Positions 16,563 through 27,573 of a stretch of 64,000 bases of DNA are shown piece by piece. Both the position numbers and the translations under genes were made by a program. The stretch's first letter is position 1, and each line of letters begins with the position of its first letter. Source of the DNA: Actinacidiphila sp. DG2A-62 (lineage in GTDB: Bacteria > Actinomycetota > Actinomycetes > Streptomycetales > Streptomycetaceae); the NCBI RefSeq assembly GCF_035825295.1, contig NZ_JAYMGI010000002.1:6625501-6689500 (forward strand). Direction: 5' to 3'. Under the pieces are notes generated by a model. The model did not search any database. It saw only the letters and a program-made list of their open reading frames with translations, and was not told the DNA's origin.

Positions 16563-19500
16563 TCAGGGCGCGTCCCGGCCGGCGCCGGCGTCGGCATCGG
16601 CGCCGGCGGCCAGGGCCTCGGCCATCGCGTCGGCCGTGCCGGACAGCCGGTCCGCGGTCGCACGGTCGCGTTCGAGCGCGGCCCAGGCCCGCAGCAGGGC
16701 GACTCGGTCCTGGTGCGGGGTGTCGCCGTGCAGGTCGTACAGCAGATCGCCGACCTTCCGCAGCCGGTCGGCGGCCGCGGACGGCGCGCCCTCGCGGTAC
16801 AGCGCCCCGGCCTGGAGCAGGCCGATGCGCGGGAGCAGCGGGCAGCGCGGTCCGTAGGCCTCCTCGGCCGCCAGGCGCGCCTTCTCCAGGTGGTCCCGCG
16901 CCCGCGCGGGGACGGGGCCGGCCAGCTCGATCTCGCCGAGCGTCGCCGTGTGGGAGACGAACATCAGCGGGCGCTGACGCGTCACATGGGGTTCCGCCTC
17001 GTACAGCGCGGTGCGCGCGGAGTCGTACGCCCGTGGCCGGTCCTCCGGCGACCGCGGCGACCCGTCCCACGGCGAGACCGCGTCCTGACGCACCAGCAGC
17101 AGCCCGTACTGCTGCGTGAGCGTGAGATAGAGGGTGAGGTGCACGTCGGGCACCGCGATGCCGACGCCGTGGATCACCGCGGGGTGCCGCGGGCGCGGGC
17201 TGGGCAGGGTGTACGGCCACAGCCGCAGCCGCGGCGCGTCGAGGAAGGACGGCTCGGCGGCCGCCGGAAGGCGCCGTCCGCCGGGCCCGCCGGCCGCGCC
17301 CAGCTCCGCGTGGATCAACGCGTACTCGACCGCCAGCACGTCGACCGCGCCCGAGGCCAGCCACACGGGACGGAAAGCGGGGTCGTCGGCCAGGGAGGCG
17401 GAGGAGGCGGCGGAACCGGGGGAGCCCGCGGGGATGTCCGCACGGTCTGCCGTACGCCTCTCTGTGCCCCCCGTGCCCGCCGTGCCCGCCATGCCCGCCG
17501 GCCTCGCCGCCCCCGCCGCGCGTTCCGCCAACTCGGCCGCCGCGCGCGCCTCCTCCTCCGCGCGCCGCTCCATCCGGACCGCCGTCGCCCGCGCCAGGTC
17601 CAGCCACCGCGCGGCCTCGCCGAGCCGGCCGCGGAACATCGCCGCGCGGGCGAGCAGCAGCCGCCTGCGCTGCTCCAGCTGGTCGTCCGAGCCCGCGGTC
17701 GCCTCCCGCTCGGGCGGCCCCGGCGGACTGCCGCGCAGGCCGGCCGCGGCGGACAGCGCCGGGGCGTCGAACTCGCCCCGCCACACGGCGATCTCGGCCT
17801 CCGCGAGCAGCCCCTCCAGCACGTCGTCGCCGCCGTGCGGCGCCGCCGCGCCGATCGCCCGCGCGCGGTGCGTGACGCCCGGCCCGTCGCCCAGGGCCAG
17901 CCGGGCGCGCAACGAGATCCGGTTCAGCTGCGCCGACAGGTCCGTGAGCGCGGCGGAGCTGTCGCCGTGACCGTCGTCGCCGTCCGCCGTGCCCGCGCGG
18001 TCCGTGCCGCCGCGGCGGCGCAGCACGTCCTCGACCTGTGCCGCCACGCGCTCGGCCACCGACGCGACCGTGGAGTACCGCCCGCGCAGCAGCAGGTACC
18101 AGGCCCACCGGGTGAGCAGGCCGAGCACGTCGGCGGGACCGACCCCGCCGGCGGCCATCCCCTCGGCGGACAGCAGGTACGGGAACAGCCTTTCCAGCAC
18201 CGGCCGCATCGTGTCGTAGGGGCGCCAGGTGGCGACGTCCGAGGTGGGCATCGGCAGGCTGCGCGTGAGCATGGCGACCAGCACCTCGGTACGCCGCCGC
18301 TCGCCGCGCCTCACCGCGACGACCTCGGGGAGCCGGGCCGGCGCCACCGCGACCCGGTCACGGCCCTCCCGCCTCAGCGTGCCCGCCTCGACCGCGGAGT
18401 CCACCAGCGCGGCGCCGCCGAGCACCAGCGCGAGCACATCGGAGGACATCGCGCCGGTGCCGCTCACCTCGTGCACCACCCAGGCCGCGAACAGCACGCC
18501 GTCCGAGGCGGCGCCGCCACGCTCACGGTCCGCGCCGGCGGTGCCCGCGGGCTCGGCGTCCGCGCCGGCGGGGACGGAGGACGTGGGCGACGCGTCGCGG
18601 GCGGGCGCTGCGGCGTACGGGTCGGGGGGCTCCACGAACGCGCCGAGATCCCAGACCTGGACGGTCCCGTCCGCCGTCGCCGTGACGAGGCGCGAGTCGC
18701 CGCGCGCACTGCCGAGGACGCCGAGCGCGACGAGCGCGGAGAGGCCGCCGGTGTGCAGCTCGCCGGCGGACTCGCCGGTCGCGGTGTCCCACAGGCGCAC
18801 CATCGGTCCGCCGTCGATCGCCGCGAGCAGCTCGGGCCGCCCGGCCAGGCGGACGGAGACGATCGAGGTCGCCCCCCGCAGCCGTTCGGTCAGCGGGGAC
18901 GTGAGGCGCCGCGCCTCGCGCACGTCCCACAGCTGCGCGGCCCCGGCCCTGGTCACGACGGCGAGCACCGGATCGCCGCCCGGTCCGGTGAATGCGGCCA
19001 TGGCCCTGATCGACCGCACCCGCTCGGTCAGTCCGGTGGGGATCGCCGCGCCGGTGACGGCGTCCCACAGCCGCAACGGAAGGGGGCCGCCGGCGGCGAG
19101 CGCGGACCGCCCGTCGCCGAGCGGCACGGCGGTCAGCAGCGTGACGGAGGAGCGGATGGTGACGATCCGCCCGTCGGCGCGCTCCACCGGGACCCCGTAC
19201 GCCTCGGTCCAGCGGTCGTCGGCGGCCGGTCCCTGGTCGGCCGGTCCCCGGTCGGCCGGTCCCCGGGCGGGCGCTCCCTCAGCGCGCGGGTCCTCAGCGC
19301 GCGGGCCCTGGGCGCGCGGGCCCTGGGCGGGCGGGACCGCGTCGGCGCGGAGGGTGGCCGTCCGCGTGCCGTAGGGGAAGCCGAGCAGCTCGACCGTGGG
19401 CCCGCCGTCGCTGACGGCCAGCCCCGTGCCGATCCCGCGGCCCGGCAGCGCGGCCAGCGCCGTGGCGGTCGCGCCGGAGTCGTTCAGCAGTCTGGACGTC

Positions 19501-22500
19501 ACGGCGCCGCCGGCCAGTTCGTACACGGTGACGGGGCGCCCGGCCGTGGCCACCGCGAGGACGTCGCGCTGCATCCCCGCGAGGGAGAGCACGGCGCTGC
19601 CGGTCTGCCACCGGTAAAGGGGGCTGGGACCGGCCCGCCGGGACAGCTCCAGCTCGCGGGTGAACTCCGCCCGCACGTCCACGCGCGCCAGCTCGCCCGG
19701 CAGCGAGGAGAGGCGGGCGACCAGGCGGTTGAGGACGTGCGGGCGCCGCTCGTCCCGTGCCAGCAGGTCCGGGCCGACCTCGCGGCGCACGTGGTCGGCG
19801 ATCTCGGCGCGGCTGAGCGGCTCCAGCGTGATCACGGCGTCCGCGCGTCCGCGTCCGTCGTACAGCCGGGTCGTCGTCACCAGAACGACGCCGCGGCCCA
19901 CCGCCGGCAGCACGCCGGGGGCGCCGAGGTCGTAGGCCGGACCGAGGTCGTCCAGGACGACCAGCCAGCCCTCGTACCGGGTGAGCCGCCGCCATGCCTC
20001 GGGGACCACGGGGGAGTCGCCGCGCGGGGCGGACGGGTCGGCTCGCGGGGGTACGGGCCCGGGCGCGGGGTCCTGGCCGGGGCCGAGGGCCGCGGCGAGC
20101 AGCCCCAGTCCGGCGTGGAGCGACTCGGGACGGCCGGCGTCCACCCAGTGCACGAAGCTGTGCCGGTCGCCGTAGCGGCGCGCGTACTCCTGCACCAGGC
20201 GGCGCGCGCCCATGCCGAGCCGCCCCTCGACCACGACGACGCGCGGCCGCGTCCCGGAGGCCGCCTCGGGGTCCGACAGCTCGCGCAGCCGCGCGAGTTC
20301 CGGCGCGCGGCCGATCAGCTCCTCCCGGTCCGGCGGCACCCGCAGGCGGGGCACGGCCACGAGACGATGCGGATACGCCACGCCGGGCGTCGACGCGCGC
20401 CCACCACCGCTTCCGGCTAGGCCGCCGCGGCGCGCCCGGTCGGCCCGGCCCGCTCGGTCGGCCCGGTCCGTTCGGTCGGCCCGGTTGCTTTCGTCGCGCG
20501 GGTCCGGCGGGTCCGGCGGGTCCGCGCCTTTCGCGGCGGCGGGTGACGATCCCGTGCCCGGTGCCGACTCGCCTTCGGCGGCGGGGCGTCGGGACACTTC
20601 CGCATCCCGCGCGGTGACCGGTTCCGCCGCCCGCGCGACGTCCGCTTCGGGCGCCGACCGCGTCCCGGCGGCGGGGAGCTCGGCGACATCCCGGCCCGGC
20701 TCGGGAGTCGACGGCGCGCCGGGGGCGGCGTTTGCGGCGGGCGGCGGAACCGGGGCCGTGGCGGAGCTGTCGGCGCGGAGGCGGGCGTCGTCGGGGCGCG
20801 TCGCGGACGCGGGAGCCGGCGGCGTCACGGTGGCCTCGACGGCTGCCGCGAGGCGTCGGGCGAGCGCGCGGTGGCGTCCGCCGGCGCCGTTCAGCACGGC
20901 GACCGCGACCTCCGCGAACGGCAGGCTCGCCTCGGGCAGCACCCGCATGGGCGGGGCCGTGCCGGCGCCGGGAACCCCGGCGGAGCCCTCCGCGGACGCG
21001 CTCCCGGCCGCGGCAGCCTCAGCCGCGGGCCCACCGCGCCCGGCGCCGCCGCCCGCGGAGGCGGCCGCAGCGTAGGCGCGCGCGTCGCCCGTCGCGCCGG
21101 TGGCCTCCGCCCGCGCCGCCTGGTCGGCGGCGTCCGCGTCAGCGGTGCCGCGGCCTTCGGCGACCTTCTCGTCCCGCCGGACGCGCCGCGCGTCCGCGGG
21201 CGCGGCTTCCCCGGCCGGGGCGGCGGACTCCCCGTCCACGTCCCCCGCGTTCCGGGCCGCCAGGTCCCCGTGCGGGCTCGGCGCAGACGGGGGCGCGGGC
21301 GGAGTGGCCGCGAGAGCCCCGTCCAGGGCGACTGCCAGAGCACGGAAGTCGAGGGTGCCGCCGAAGGCCGCGGCGATACGGCCGGAGACCTTGGCCAGGA
21401 CGTCGTCGAGCACCCGCAGGGACTCCGAGCGGGTCAGCTCCGCGAGCAGTTCGGCGCGCACGCCCGGGACGAAGTCGTAGACCACCTCGTCCGGGTCGAC
21501 TTCGGGACCCGGCCCCGCGTCGCGGCGGGTGATCAGGCCGGACACGAACAGCTCGGCCAGATCCGTCTGCGCGGAGCCCGGCATCGTCGCCTGCTGGACC
21601 AGCCGCATCACCGGCAGGCTCAACGGCGCCGCCGCGAGGTGGCACGCGAGCCGGAAGGCGTCCGGGGAAGCGCCGGAGCGGAACCGCGCGACGCGTTCCG
21701 CCGGGTCCGGGGAGGGGCCTCGGGCGTCGCCCCGGCCACCGCGCGGCGCCGCACGGGGACGCCGCGCACCGGCGCGGCCAGCATCGGCGACCAGCCGGGC
21801 GCGCGCCCCGCCACCAGCTCCGCCCACGGCGCCAGCCACGCGCCGTCCACCTCCATCACCGGCAGCCACCGCACCGACCGCGGCGCCGGCCGCCCCGGCA
21901 GCGCGGCGTCGGTGCGCACCGCGGGCACGGGCCGCGCGGGGTCCGGCATCCGCAGCTCGACCGGCACGGTCCGCAGCGCGGTGCGGTGCCACAGCCGCCT
22001 GGGCAGCACCTGGAGGGCCGCGGCCGGCCGCTCCCCGGCCACCCGGGCGAGGAACTCCGGCAGCGCGGACCCGTACCACGCGGGCCCCACCCCGTCGGTC
22101 AGCACCAGCAGCACCCGCCGGCCCGCCGCGTCCTCCAGCGCCCCCGCCCACCGCGCGCCGCGCCCGCCGGGGCGAGGACTCCTCTGTGCGCCCGGCGCGG
22201 TGGCGCGCCGGTGCGCGCGGCGGAACGGGGCGAGCCGGGGCACGGCGGCGTCCGTGTCCAGCGACCAGCAGCGCACGTCCGCGAAGGCGCCGTGGCGTTC
22301 GAGCAGCGTGCACAGCTCGGCGCCGAGCCGGTGCCAGACGGCCATCGTGGCGCCGGTGTCCACCAGCAGGTCGACGGAGAAGCGGCGGCGGACCGGCGGG
22401 CGCCACACGGGTACCAGCCGGCCGCGGCCGGCCTCGCCGCTGGCCTGCGCGGTGGCGTCCTCGTCCAGCAACGGCGCGCCAGGGGCCTCCACGGACTGCC

Positions 22501-23221
22501 GCAGCGGGCGCAGCGCGCGGGCGAGGTCGAGCGCGCCGGACAGGGCGGGCGGCTGGGGGACCCGCACCGCGTGGACGGCGGCCCCCGCGCCGCCCCCCGC
22601 GCCGCCCCCCGCCGCGCTCCCGGTCGCGCCGCGCCCCGCGGTGCCGCCGAGGTGCGGGCCGGCCGGGAGCGCGGCGGCGTACGGATGCAGGCCGACGCGC
22701 GGCTCCGCGGCGTCCGGCGGCGGCGCGACGGGCTCCGGGCCGGCTCCCGGCCGCGCCTGCGAGCCGGTGCCCGGGGAACGGGACGGGGCCGGCGCGTCCC
22801 CCGCCGCGTCCTCCGGCGCCTCGCCGCCCGGGCGCGGCGCCGACCCCGGCGGAACCTCCGCGCCGGCCGTCCCGGCCTCGGCCCCCGAGCCCGTCCCGGC
22901 GCCGCCCGGGCCGCGGTCCAGGCCCGCGAGGCGCGCCACCCACAGCACATCCGCCAGGTCCTCGGCCGTGACCGCGCCGTCGCTCGCGCTCCCGCGCAAC
23001 AACCCGCTCAGCGCGTCCCGCAGCCCCTCCACAGTGCCGCGCCGCGTCCCACCGGCCGGGCCGTCATCCGCGCCCGCGTCGGGAGCCGCGTCGCCCGCCC
23101 GCGCGTCGCTCCGCGCCGCGGCGTCCGCCTCCGCGCCGGCCTCTGGGCCGGCCTCCGCGGGAGCGGGGCTGCCGGGGGACGCGGGCGGCCCGGGGCGGTC
23201 GGGGCCGGGGAGCGGGGGCAC
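16563..23221 (-). CDS. SAV_2336-type vWA-like / STAND NTPase / WD40 / helical-repeat protein (one frameshift)
   Basis: A giant cytosolic protein of about 2,200 residues, fifth gene of the operon, 12 bp after moxR. Order of parts: SAV_2336 N-terminal domain (TAEDLADVLWVARL); a vWA-like fold with degenerate metal site VDLLVDTGATM and VLLVLTDGVGPAW; a helical domain (ACHLAAAPLSLPVMRLVQQ); a ~300-residue low-complexity linker; a STAND-like NTPase, where P-loop VVEGRLGMGARR lacks the usual Lys and Walker B is WLVVLDDLG; several WD40 repeats (RLWDTATGE, VQVWDLG); a C-terminal TPR-like region. GTG start at 23221. The frame changes near 21708-21720. By family it is the vWA component that works with MoxR and VMAP; a sensor role for the propeller and repeats is inferred. 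Confidence 0.82.
19226..19330 (-). repeat. 15-bp tandem repeat, seven degenerate units
   Basis: Seven consecutive 15-bp units (first: CCGGTCCCTGGTCGG) encode a PRAQG/PADRG-type pentapeptide repeat inserted between WD40 blades of the giant protein. Length is a multiple of three in every unit. Confidence 0.8.
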
Positions 23222-23233
23222 GGGCGGGAGCCT

Positions 23234-24561
23234 TCAGGACTCGTTCAGCGGGCGAAGGAGGACGTCCTCGATCACCGCGCGGTCGGCGGGGCGGGACCAC
23301 AGGCCGCGGCCGGCCATCAGGAGGGCGTTGAGGAGCTGGTCGTTGGCGAGTTCGGCGCCCTCCTCCTCCCGGCGGCGCAGGAACTCGGCGATCAGGGTGG
23401 TGCGGACGGCCGCGGCGTCCGGATCGGCGTCCGCGGCGTCGTCGCCGAGGTGCGCCGCGACCATCGCGGCCAGCCGGCCGGCGTCCGGCGGCCGGATCTC
23501 CAGCCGGACGCAGCGGCGCAGGAAGGCCGGCGGGAACTCGCGCTCGGCGTTGCTGGTCAGCACGGTCAGCGGGAACTGCGCGCAGCGCACCGTGCCGCCG
23601 ACGACGGTCGCGGTGCGGGTGCCGTCCGCGGTCATCACCCGCTGCGGGCCGTCGCCGAGCCGGGCCAGCTCCGGGATGGTGAACTCGCCCTCCTCGAAGA
23701 CGTTCAGCAGGTCGTTCGGCAGGTCCAGATCGCTCTTGTCGATCTCGTCGATGAGCAGGACCCGCGGGTGGCGCCACGGCAGCAGCGCGGTGCCGAGCGG
23801 GCCGAGCCGCAGGTAGCGGCCGATGTCGGCGACGTCGGGCCGCCCGGCGGCACGGGAGGCGCCGCCGTTCCGGGCCTGTTCGCCGCCGGCCGTGTCCCCG
23901 GCCGCCTCCGCCGTCCCGGTGCGCGGTCCCGCCGGGGCGCCGCCGCCGAGGCCCGAGTCGTGCAGCCGGCCGATCGCGTCGTACGCGTACAGCCCGTCGC
24001 GCAGCGTCGTGCGGCTGGTGACCGGCCAGCGCAGCACCGGGCCGAGCCGCAACTCGTGCGCGACCGCGTAGGCCAGCGTCGACTTGCCGACCCCCGGCTT
24101 GCCGGTGATCAGCAGCGGCCTGCGCAGGTGCAGCGCGAGGTTGACGAGCTGCACCTCGCGCTCGTCGGCCCGGTACGCGCCGGCCCTGCGGCCGCTGCCG
24201 AGCCTGCGCGCGGTCGCGCCGCCCTCCGCGTCGTCCGGCGGCAACGGCAGCTCCGGCGCGCCGCCGTCCGGGCCGCCGCCGGCCGCACCGGACACCGCCG
24301 CACCGGGCATTGCCGCACCGGCCACCGCCGCACCGGGCATTGCCCCGCCGAACGCCCGCCACGACGGCGCCTCGGGCAGCCGCTCGATGCCGTCGTGCGG
24401 GACGCCTTCGCCGCGGTAGATCCACCAGTCGGCGGGGACGCCGCCGCCTGTGCCGGCTGTTCCCCCACGCCGCCCGTGCCGTCCGCGACACCGCCCGCCG
24501 TCCGGGCCGTCCGGTCCGCCGCCGCGCCGTCCGCCTGCCCCGCCGCCTCGTTCGCCGTCAC
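23234..24561 (-). CDS. MoxR-family AAA+ ATPase of a vWA-MoxR ternary system (one frameshift)
   Basis: An AAA+ ATPase of about 442 residues. After a disordered leader comes ADWWIYRGEGVPHDGIERLP, a motif typical of these MoxR partners, then Walker A LLITGKPGVGKST, a substrate-loop region, Walker B VLLIDEIDKSD, sensor-1 TVLTSNAEREFP and the arginine-finger block FLRRCVRLEI. GTG at 24561 follows GGAGGG. The leader frame and catalytic frame differ; the shift is at a five-base C run at 24462-24466 (plus strand), where a sixth base restores one frame. A 30-bp repeat (1.5 copies at 24301-24344) encodes MPGAAVAGAA. MoxR proteins remodel vWA partners; here the partner is the downstream gene. Confidence 0.88.
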
Positions 24562-24613
24562 CGCGGCACCCTCCTCGTTCCTCGTCGGTACGGGCGCCGG
24601 ACGCGCGTTCCGC

Positions 24614-26538
24614 TCACACCCACCCCTGTCCCGCCATCCCCGCGAACGGCAGGTCCTGATCGGCGTCCACGCAGTCCGGGTCGTCCCACAGCAGCGTGAT
24701 GTTGTTGCGGACGTCCGTCTCGCCCGCGGTCCTGCCGTGCTTGCGGCAGCGGTGCACCGCGTCCGGCAGGTCGCGCAGCCGGGCCGGGGCGAACGGCCGC
24801 AGCGCGCTCACGATCTCCCGTGGGTCGCCCGGGCCGCGCCGCCAGACCATCACCGGGACGCCCTCCAGGAACAGCGCGTCACGGACCGCGTCGCGGGCGG
24901 TCGCCGACAGGTCGTCGTAGGAGGTGGCCAGGCCCACCGCCGCAGACTCCGGTTCGCGCAGCAGCCACGCGGTGAGATCGGTCAGCGGCGGCCAGGCGAT
25001 CCGGGCCAGCGGCTCGGCGCGCGGCGGGTCCCAGCGCAGCCGGTCCCAACGGCGGCGCCACGGCTCGGGGTTGATCCACGGATCGCTGTAGCGCTCCAAC
25101 GACCGCACCACCACGGGGTGGTGCAGGCCCAGCGGGGTGCGCGAGGCGCCGGCCGACCAGACCTCGGCGCGGTGCCCGAGCAGCGCGGTCGGCAGCAGGA
25201 ACTCCACCCGTACGCCCCCGGACGCGCCGCGCACCGCCCGCGCCAGGTCGGCCCACGCGGCCAGCCGGGCGCTGCCCGTGCCGGTCAGCTCGCTGCGCGG
25301 GATCGGCTCGCTCGGCGGCAGGGCGCCCAGCCGCACCAGCGGCCCGCCCTCCGGCGGTTGGCGGTAGTACGCGCCGCGCAGCTCGTACCGGCCGTCCTCG
25401 ACGTGCTCGGGGTCCACCGCCTCGACCCGGATCTGCACGATCAGCCGGCCCTCGGGCGCCGGCGGCGCGGCGGGCACGCCGCCGGCGCCTGGCGGTCGAG
25501 CAGGTCCCGCAACAGCGCGCGCAGCGGCTCCAGTTCGCGGTGCGCGGCCAGCTCGCGGTCGGCGGCGAGGCCGCGGAGGAAGCCGAGCAGCGGGCGCGGA
25601 CCGTGCGGCCCGCGCAGGTCGGACAGCCGCAGCAGGATCTCCGGCAGCGTCTCGGCGCCGGTCAGCAGCCGGGTGCCGGGCGCGTCGCGCGGTACGTGCC
25701 GGGCCAGTTCGTACGTCGTCGGCACGCGGTCGGCCGGCAGCGCGGCGACCGGGTGCAGCACCTCCACCAGGTCCACCACGGTCCGCGCGTCGACCGGCGC
25801 GGCGCCGGTCAGGCCGAGCACCGTCAACTCCAGCCAGGGCAGCGTCCGGTCGTGCGGCGCGAGCGCCCGCAGCGCGCCGCGCAGCGCCTCCAGCGCGCGG
25901 CCGGCGTCGGCCCGCGCGGCGATCGCGCCGACCAGCGCCTGCAGATGCGTGCGGGCGTCCGGGCTCTCCGGCACGCCGACCGCGAACCCGCCCTCGCCGA
26001 GCCGGTACGGACCGCCGTCGCGGTCCATCAGCTGCAGCAGGTCGAACCGCGCGTCCAACCGCGCCAGCCGCGGCACCTGGAGCAGCAGATCCACCAGCAG
26101 CCCCGCGCCACCGGCCGGCCAGCCGCCGGGCCGACCGCGCCCCGACGCGGAGCGGCCGTACGGCCGCGGGTCCGGATACGGCCGCGGGTCCGGATACGGC
26201 CGCGGGTCCGGTGCAAGGTCCGGGTTCAGGCGCGGCTCCGGGTCCGGGCGATGTCGCGGATACGGGTCGTGCCGCACCGCGTACGCCGCCGGCGCGCCGG
26301 CCGCTCCGGGGCCGTGAACGGTGTACGCGCCGCCGCCGTACGGGTCAGCGATCCGTGCGCCGTCGGAGGCGTGCGGCGACCCGGCCGGCGGACCGTCCGG
26401 CTCGCACGCGGCCTCGGCGGCCGGTCCGGGGGCCGGCCCGGGCGGGGGGCCGGAGGACGCCACCGGGACGTCCGCGCCGGCCGGGGCGGGAGCGGACGGA
26501 GCGGGGCGGCGGGCGTCGTGGTCCTCGGACGTACCCAT
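24614..26538 (-). CDS. VMAP (vWA-MoxR-associated protein) with effector-associated domain (one frameshift)
   Basis: An adaptor of about 641 residues. After a disordered Pro/Ala-rich N-terminus with PDPRPY repeats there is an effector-associated domain, LVDLLLQVPRLARLDARFDL at about residues 130-215, clearly like the one in the adjacent protease. A VMAP middle region follows (LPWLELTVLGL, ELARHVPRDAPGTRLL), then the VMAP C-terminal domain: GRLIVQIRVEAVDPE, VRVEFLLPTALLGHRAEVW, PEPWRRRWDRLRW and VPVMVWRR. The frame shifts near 25478; the two halves join without loss of a conserved block if one base is restored. ATG at 26538 is 3 bp after the protease stop. By family it links the protease effector to the MoxR/vWA NTPase core. 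Confidence 0.8.
26162..26212 (-). repeat. 18-bp tandem repeat, nearly three copies, in VMAP linker
   Basis: The unit GGCCGCGGGTCCGGATAC occurs at 26162-26179 and 26180-26197 and partly at 26198-26212. It encodes the PDPRPY repeats in the N-terminal linker of VMAP. In-frame length. Confidence 0.85.
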
Positions 26539-26541
26539 GCG

Positions 26542-27573
26542 CTACGCGTCCTCCCGGCTCCCGGCCGCGCGTCCGACGAGGGCGCGCAGCCGGTCGAGCG
26601 CCTTGTCGTACGGCGCCGTCTCCTCCATCGCGGTATACAGCGAGCGTAACGCGGCGCGCTCGTCGCGGTACTGACGGCAGCTCAGCACCAGCCGGTACAG
26701 GTGCTCACGGCGGCCCGAGCGCTCCTCGACCTCGAACGAGTGCGGCAGGCCGAGGAGTTGCCCCATCCGGTCGAGCAGGTCGTAGCGGTGGTCGGCGCGG
26801 GCCAGGGCGGGGAAGGCGAGCAGCGCGTCCACCAACTCGGCGTCCGTCGGCGGGACCTGAGCCGATGCGGACTGCGCCGGGACGCGGGCGGCGGCCCCGG
26901 ACCCGGCGGCGGGCACGGATGCTGCGGCGATCCCGGACCCGGCGGCGATCCCGGCCCCAGGCGGTGCGTCGTCCTGCCCGGCGGCCGGCAACCGGGGGCC
27001 CAGGAAGTCCCGCAGCGCGGTGACCGGTGTGAACCAGCCGCCCCGCACGTCGCGGTAGGACCTGCTGGCCTTCAGCACGCCCACCACGAGCCCGGTGCGG
27101 TCCGCGACGAGCATGCTGCCGCTGAACCCCTCGCGCACGCCGTCGCCCAGCACCCGCAGGTACGCGCCGGAGACGCCGCCGACACGCAGCGAGAGGGTGT
27201 CCGGCTGGATGCCGGGGGAGGGGGTGTCGGGCGCGTAGCCGAGCGCGGTGACCGCGGTCCCGGGCGCGGGGTCGTCGGCGGCCGGGCGGGCCGCGGGCAG
27301 GCCGGCGCAGCCGGGGACCGTCAGCAGCGCGAGATCCGGGAACGGGTGGAACCGGGCGGCCTCGCCGGGCGCCGCGGCCGGGGTCGCCCACACGTCCGCG
27401 ACCGGGTGCGCGGCGCCGTCCGCGGCCACGACGCTCAGCGGCTCCCCGCCCAGCACCACGTGCGCCGCGCTGACCACCAGCCCGCCGCCCAGATGGAAGG
27501 CGCTGCCCCGGAACCGCCCGGCCCCGGCGACCCACAGCGCGGCGGCGGGCGTCCCGCCTGACCCCTCGCTCAT
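26542..27573 (-). CDS. Trypsin-like serine protease with effector-associated domain
   Basis: A 343-residue protease without a signal peptide, so cytoplasmic. The catalytic triad is complete: His38 in VVSAAHVV, Asp80 in PFPDLALL and Ser151 in EGFSGSM. After an Ala/Gly/Ser linker (about 200-240) comes a helical effector-associated domain, LVDALLAFPALARADHRYDL through LDRLRALV, similar to that in VMAP. The ATG at 27573 overlaps the stop of the Trypco1-like gene (ATGA). In the conflict-system model the protease is the effector, held inactive until recruited through its EAD. Its targets are unknown. Intact reading frame. Confidence 0.88.
   Translation of the reverse strand: MSEGSGGTPAAALWVAGAGRFRGSAFHLGGGLVVSAAHVVLGGEPLSVVAADGAAHPVADVWATPAAAPGEAARFHPFPDLALLTVPGCAGLPAARPAADDPAPGTAVTALGYAPDTPSPGIQPDTLSLRVGGVSGAYLRVLGDGVREGFSGSMLVADRTGLVVGVLKASRSYRDVRGGWFTPVTALRDFLGPRLPAAGQDDAPPGAGIAAGSGIAAASVPAAGSGAAARVPAQSASAQVPPTDAELVDALLAFPALARADHRYDLLDRMGQLLGLPHSFEVEERSGRREHLYRLVLSCRQYRDERAALRSLYTAMEETAPYDKALDRLRALVGRAAGSREDA

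Noticed and set aside
19226..19330. CRISPR array
   Set aside because: The repeats are directly adjacent 15-bp units with no spacers and are read in frame inside a protein.
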